A stretch of 64,000 nucleotides of DNA from Rhizobium cauense. Its GTDB lineage: Bacteria; Pseudomonadota; Alphaproteobacteria; Rhizobiales; Rhizobiaceae. This document shows positions 60,804-64,000 of this stretch, one piece after another. The stretch covers positions 124,001-188,000 of the forward strand of contig NZ_JAEUAT010000001.1 of the NCBI RefSeq assembly GCF_019511525.1. The letters are read 5' to 3'. The notes under the pieces are model-generated. The model was given only the letters and a program-made list of their open reading frames with translations. It did not search any database and was not told the DNA's origin. The first letter of the stretch is position 1. Every line of letters begins with the position of its first letter. Position numbers and translations under genes: made by a program.

Positions 60804-62504
60804 ATGAACAGCATTTCCGTCCATCCAGGCGGTGCGAATCCCCAAAAGCCCTGGCTTGCGACCTATCCAGACAGCGTGCCGGCCGAGCTTCCGCCTTTGG
60901 AATATGAATCGCTGGCGGAACTGCTCGAAAAGTCCTGCGCGCGCTATGCCAATCGTACCGCATTCTCCAGCATGGGGAAGGCGCTGACCTATGGCGAACT
61001 TGAAAGCCAGACGCGCAAGATTGCCGCCTGGCTTCAGGGTCTCGGCCTCGCGAAGGGCGACCGCGTCGCCGTCATGATGCCGAACGTGCTGCAGAACCCC
61101 GTCGCCGTTTACGGCATCCTGCGCGCCGGTTTGGTCGCCGTGAACGTCAATCCGCTCTATACGCCGCGCGAGCTTGAGCACCAGTTGCGGGACTCCGGCG
61201 CCAAGGCCATCTTCGTTCTCGAAAATTTCGCACGCACCGTGGAGCAGGTTCTTGTGAAAACCGACGTGCGGCATGTGGTCGTGACTTCGCTCGGCGAAAT
61301 GCTGGGCGCCAAGGGGCTGATCGTCAATCTGCTCGTGCGCAAGGTGAAGAAGCTCGTTCCCTCGTGGTCCATACCGCAGCACAAGACTTTCAAGCAGGTG
61401 CTCGGCGAAGGCGCCGGCAAGACGCTGAAACCGGCACACCTCAAGGGTGATGACATTGCCTTCCTGCAATACACCGGCGGCACGACTGGCATCGCCAAGG
61501 GTGCAGTTCTGACGCACAGGAATTTGCTGTCCAACAAGCTGCAGCTCGAGCTCTGGCTGCAATCGGCCTTCGACAAGAAGCCGCGCCCGGAGGTTCTGAA
61601 CTTCCTCTGCGCCCTGCCGCTCTACCATATCTTCGCGCTGACCGTGAATTCGCTGATGGGCATGTCGCTCGGCGCGCACAACATCCTCGTCGCCAACCCG
61701 CGTGATATTCCGGCGCTCGTCAAGGAATTCGGCAAGGTGAAGGTTCACATCTTCCCGGGGCTCAACACGCTCTTCAACGCGCTGATGAACAATGCCGATT
61801 TCGCCAAGGTCGACTTCTCGTCCATGGTGATGTCGCTTGGCGGCGGTATGGCGGTGCAGCGCCCGGTCGCCGAGCGCTGGATGAAGATCACCGGCTCCCA
61901 CATCACCGAAGGCTATGGCCTCTCCGAGACCTCGCCGGTGGCCACCGCAAACCGCTTCGATTCGGCGGAGTTCACCGGATCGATCGGGCTGCCGATCCCC
62001 TCGACCGAGCTCGACATTAGGGATGAAGACGGCAATTCTCTGCCCCTCGGCGAGATCGGCGAGATCTGCATCCGCGGCCCGCAGGTAATGGCCGGTTACT
62101 GGAACAAGCCTGACGAGACGGCCCGCGTGATGACGGCGGACGGTTATTTCCGCACCGGCGATATGGGCTTCATGGATGCGCGTGGCTACACCAAGATCGT
62201 CGACCGCAAGAAGGACATGATCCTCGTCTCCGGTTTCAACGTCTATCCGAACGAAATCGAGGAAGTGGCGGCAATGCATCCGGGCATTCTCGAGGCGGCG
62301 GCTGTCGGCATCCCCGACGGGCATTCCGGCGAGGCCGTGAAGCTCTTCGTGGTGCGCAAGGACCCGGCGCTGACGGAGGCCGATGTGAAGGCGCACTGCG
62401 CCGCAAACCTCACCAACTACAAGCGCCCCCGCTTCGTGGAATTCCGTACAGAATTGCCGAAGACGCCGGTCGGAAAAATCCTGCGCAAGGATCTGCGCGG
62501 TTAA
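60804..62504 (+). CDS. fadD: Long-chain fatty acid-CoA ligase
   Basis: A 566-residue acyl-adenylate-forming ligase, activating long-chain fatty acids for beta-oxidation at the inner membrane. The ATP-binding motif is YTGGTTGIAKGAVLTHRN. Further motifs are EGYGLSETSPVATANRF, DGYFRTGDMGFMDARGY and the FACS signature region VDRKKDMILVSGFNVYPNEI, with the catalytic Lys in TPVGKILRK. GGGAGAG supports the start at 60804. In S. meliloti, fadD mutants swarm and nodulate less efficiently. A strong terminator follows, then pgi. Confidence 0.95.
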   Translation: MNSISVHPGGANPQKPWLATYPDSVPAELPPLEYESLAELLEKSCARYANRTAFSSMGKALTYGELESQTRKIAAWLQGLGLAKGDRVAVMMPNVLQNPVAVYGILRAGLVAVNVNPLYTPRELEHQLRDSGAKAIFVLENFARTVEQVLVKTDVRHVVVTSLGEMLGAKGLIVNLLVRKVKKLVPSWSIPQHKTFKQVLGEGAGKTLKPAHLKGDDIAFLQYTGGTTGIAKGAVLTHRNLLSNKLQLELWLQSAFDKKPRPEVLNFLCALPLYHIFALTVNSLMGMSLGAHNILVANPRDIPALVKEFGKVKVHIFPGLNTLFNALMNNADFAKVDFSSMVMSLGGGMAVQRPVAERWMKITGSHITEGYGLSETSPVATANRFDSAEFTGSIGLPIPSTELDIRDEDGNSLPLGEIGEICIRGPQVMAGYWNKPDETARVMTADGYFRTGDMGFMDARGYTKIVDRKKDMILVSGFNVYPNEIEEVAAMHPGILEAAAVGIPDGHSGEAVKLFVVRKDPALTEADVKAHCAANLTNYKRPRFVEFRTELPKTPVGKILRKDLRG

Positions 62505-62527
62505 GTTTGACGATTGCGTGAAATTCA

Positions 62528-62556
62528 AAGCCATCCGTTTGTTCGGATGGCTTTTT
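62528..62556 (+). terminator. Intrinsic terminator after fadD
   Basis: AAGCCATCCG-TTTGTT-CGGATGGCTT followed by TTTT: a 10-bp stem and T-run starting 24 bases after the fadD stop. It separates fadD from pgi. Confidence 0.88.
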
Positions 62557-62642
62557 TGCGTTTCGACAGGTCGCCGAACTTGATTTGCGCCCCACAAAGC
62601 GAATAGTTTCCGCGACCCTCTCGCCCTGCAAAGGAGCCTCCC

Positions 62643-64000
62643 ATGAATGCCATCGTCGAACAATTGAAGAGCACTGCGGCCGCCACCAAGGCGACCGATC
62701 TGCGCGCCGCCTTTGCCGCCGACCCGCAGCGTTTCTCGCGCTTCAGCGTGTCGCTCGACGACCTCCTGATGGACTATTCCAAGACTGCCGTGAACGACGA
62801 GATCCTGGCTCTGCTGGTCAAGCTCGCGGAAACGGGCGGCGTCGAAGCCAAGCGCGACGAGATGTTTTCAGGCAAGGCGATCAACTTCACCGAAAACCGC
62901 GCCGTCCTGCACACGGCGCTGCGCAACCGTTCCAACACACCGGTAATCGTCGACGGCAAGGACGTCATGCCCGATGTCAACGCCGTGCTATCAGCCATGG
63001 GCAAGTTCGCCGACGGCATCCGCTCCGGCAACCTCAAGGGCGCGACCGGCAAGGCGATCACCGACGTCATCAACATCGGCATCGGCGGCTCCGACCTCGG
63101 CCCTGTCATGGCGACGCTGGCGCTTGCGCCCTTCCATGACGGCCCGCGCGCGCATTTCGTATCGAACATCGACGGCGCCCATATTGCCGACACGCTGAAG
63201 CTCGTTAAGCCCGAGACGACGCTGTTCATCGTCGCCTCGAAAACCTTCACGACCGTTGAGACGATGACGAATGCGCAGACCGCACGCAAGTTCATCGCCG
63301 ATGCGCTCGGCGAGGCAGCCGTTCAGCATCATTTCGCTGCCGTTTCGACCGCGCTCGACAAGGTCGCGGCCTTCGGCATCGAGAGCGAACGTGTCTTCGG
63401 CTTCTGGGACTGGGTGGGCGGTCGCTATTCGCTGTGGTCGGCGATCGGCCTGCCGATCATGATCGCGATCGGGCCTGACAATTTCATCAAGTTCCTCGAA
63501 GGCGCCCATGCCGTCGACAACCACTTCCGCACGGCGCCCGTTACCAAGAACCTGCCTGTTCTGCTCGGCCTGATCGGCTTCTACCACCGCAATGTGCTCG
63601 GCTACCCGACCCGCGCCGTCCTGCCCTACGACCAGCGACTGTCGCGCTTCCCGGCCTACCTGCAGCAGCTCGACATGGAATCGAACGGAAAGGGTGTCAC
63701 GATCGACGGCACGCCCGTCGAAGGCAATTCCGGCCCTGTCGTCTGGGGCGAGCCCGGCACCAACGGCCAGCACGCCTTCTACCAGCTGATCCACCAGGGC
63801 ACGAGCGTCATCCCGGCGGAGTTCATGATCGCCGCCAACGCCTTCGAGCCGGAACTGCGCCATCAGCACGAGCTGCTGGTATCGAACGTGCTCGCACAGT
63901 CCGAAGCGCTGATGAAGGGCCGCACCTTCGAAGAGGCGAAGAAGCAGCTGACCGACAAGGGCATGGACGACAAAAAGGCCGACTTCATCGCGCCGCACCG
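62643..64000 (+). CDS. pgi: Glucose-6-phosphate isomerase (3' end outside the window)
   Basis: The first 452 residues of a PGI that normally has about 540; the frame is open to the window edge. It interconverts glucose-6-phosphate and fructose-6-phosphate in the cytoplasm. Motifs are [57 protein letters not shown] and the catalytic [18 protein letters not shown] with Glu and His. AAAGGAG precedes the ATG. It follows the fadD terminator, so it has its own promoter in the 85-bp gap. Confidence 0.96.
   Translation, partial: MNAIVEQLKSTAAATKATDLRAAFAADPQRFSRFSVSLDDLLMDYSKTAVNDEILALLVKLAETGGVEAKRDEMFSGKAINFTENRAVLHTALRNRSNTPVIVDGKDVMPDVNAVLSAMGKFADGIRSGNLKGATGKAITDVINIGIGGSDLGPVMATLALAPFHDGPRAHFVSNIDGAHIADTLKLVKPETTLFIVASKTFTTVETMTNAQTARKFIADALGEAAVQHHFAAVSTALDKVAAFGIESERVFGFWDWVGGRYSLWSAIGLPIMIAIGPDNFIKFLEGAHAVDNHFRTAPVTKNLPVLLGLIGFYHRNVLGYPTRAVLPYDQRLSRFPAYLQQLDMESNGKGVTIDGTPVEGNSGPVVWGEPGTNGQHAFYQLIHQGTSVIPAEFMIAANAFEPELRHQHELLVSNVLAQSEALMKGRTFEEAKKQLTDKGMDDKKADFIAPH

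Noticed and set aside
60708..62663. A 651-codon open frame on the minus strand
   Set aside because: It is antisense to fadD, has no recognisable domain, and is a by-product of codon bias.

Overview
The window is a GC-rich (about 60%) alphaproteobacterial chromosome segment, most likely from a Sinorhizobium/Ensifer-type rhizobium or a close relative. The evidence is gene content and order: phoR-pstSCAB-phoU-phoB next to a class I ppk2, gcrA beside argD-argF-hslO, metZ behind a SAM-II riboswitch, and fadD followed by pgi. The genus is inferred from synteny and has not been tested by search. No phage, intact insertion sequence or CRISPR array was seen.

Layout. 0-13 kb holds small housekeeping and envelope genes: an Rrf2 regulator with an AhpD-like enzyme, a DUF559 gene between inverted palindromic repeats, YitT, a TPR-methyltransferase, a CAP lipoprotein, MATE, pyrD, an orphan response regulator, an S24 repressor-like protein, SNase-like, TerB, a family 3 binding protein and a MshEN-like/GT2 fusion. 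13-18 kb carries a chemoreceptor, two further glycosyltransferases after an AT-richer spacer, CsbD and tRNA-Gly(CCC). 18-25 kb carries dcd, metZ, apaG and the argD-argF-hslO cluster.

25-34.6 kb is the cell-cycle and phosphate block. gcrA has an upstream region dense in GANTC sites. The complete phoR-pst-phoU-phoB cluster lies on the minus strand, and divergent ppk2 links phosphate sensing to polyphosphate. 36-42 kb is more accessory: nitronate monooxygenase behind a palindromic operator, tRNA-Thr(CGT), a decayed LuxR-type response regulator, a large unknown membrane protein and an MFS exporter.

42-51 kb is a sugar-acid/6-deoxysugar catabolic island: a double-winged-helix GntR/FCD regulator, an altronate-dehydratase-family enzyme, an aldose dehydrogenase, a FucU mutarotase, a ribose-type ABC importer and a zinc dehydrogenase. 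Its two promoter regions share a near-identical 25-bp site, so they probably form one regulon. 51-57 kb has cutC, a LysR regulator with two HTH domains, and an OsmF-type osmoprotectant ABC operon. 57-64 kb carries a glyoxalase-like protein, beta-mannosidase, a PRC-barrel protein, fadD with an operator on its promoter, and a pgi gene that runs off the window.

The most interesting signals are regulatory: the gcrA promoter (GANTC cluster plus a CtrA-like site), a possible arginine-codon leader peptide at argD, the shared sugar-regulon operator, and one palindrome family in front of both fadD and nitronate monooxygenase.
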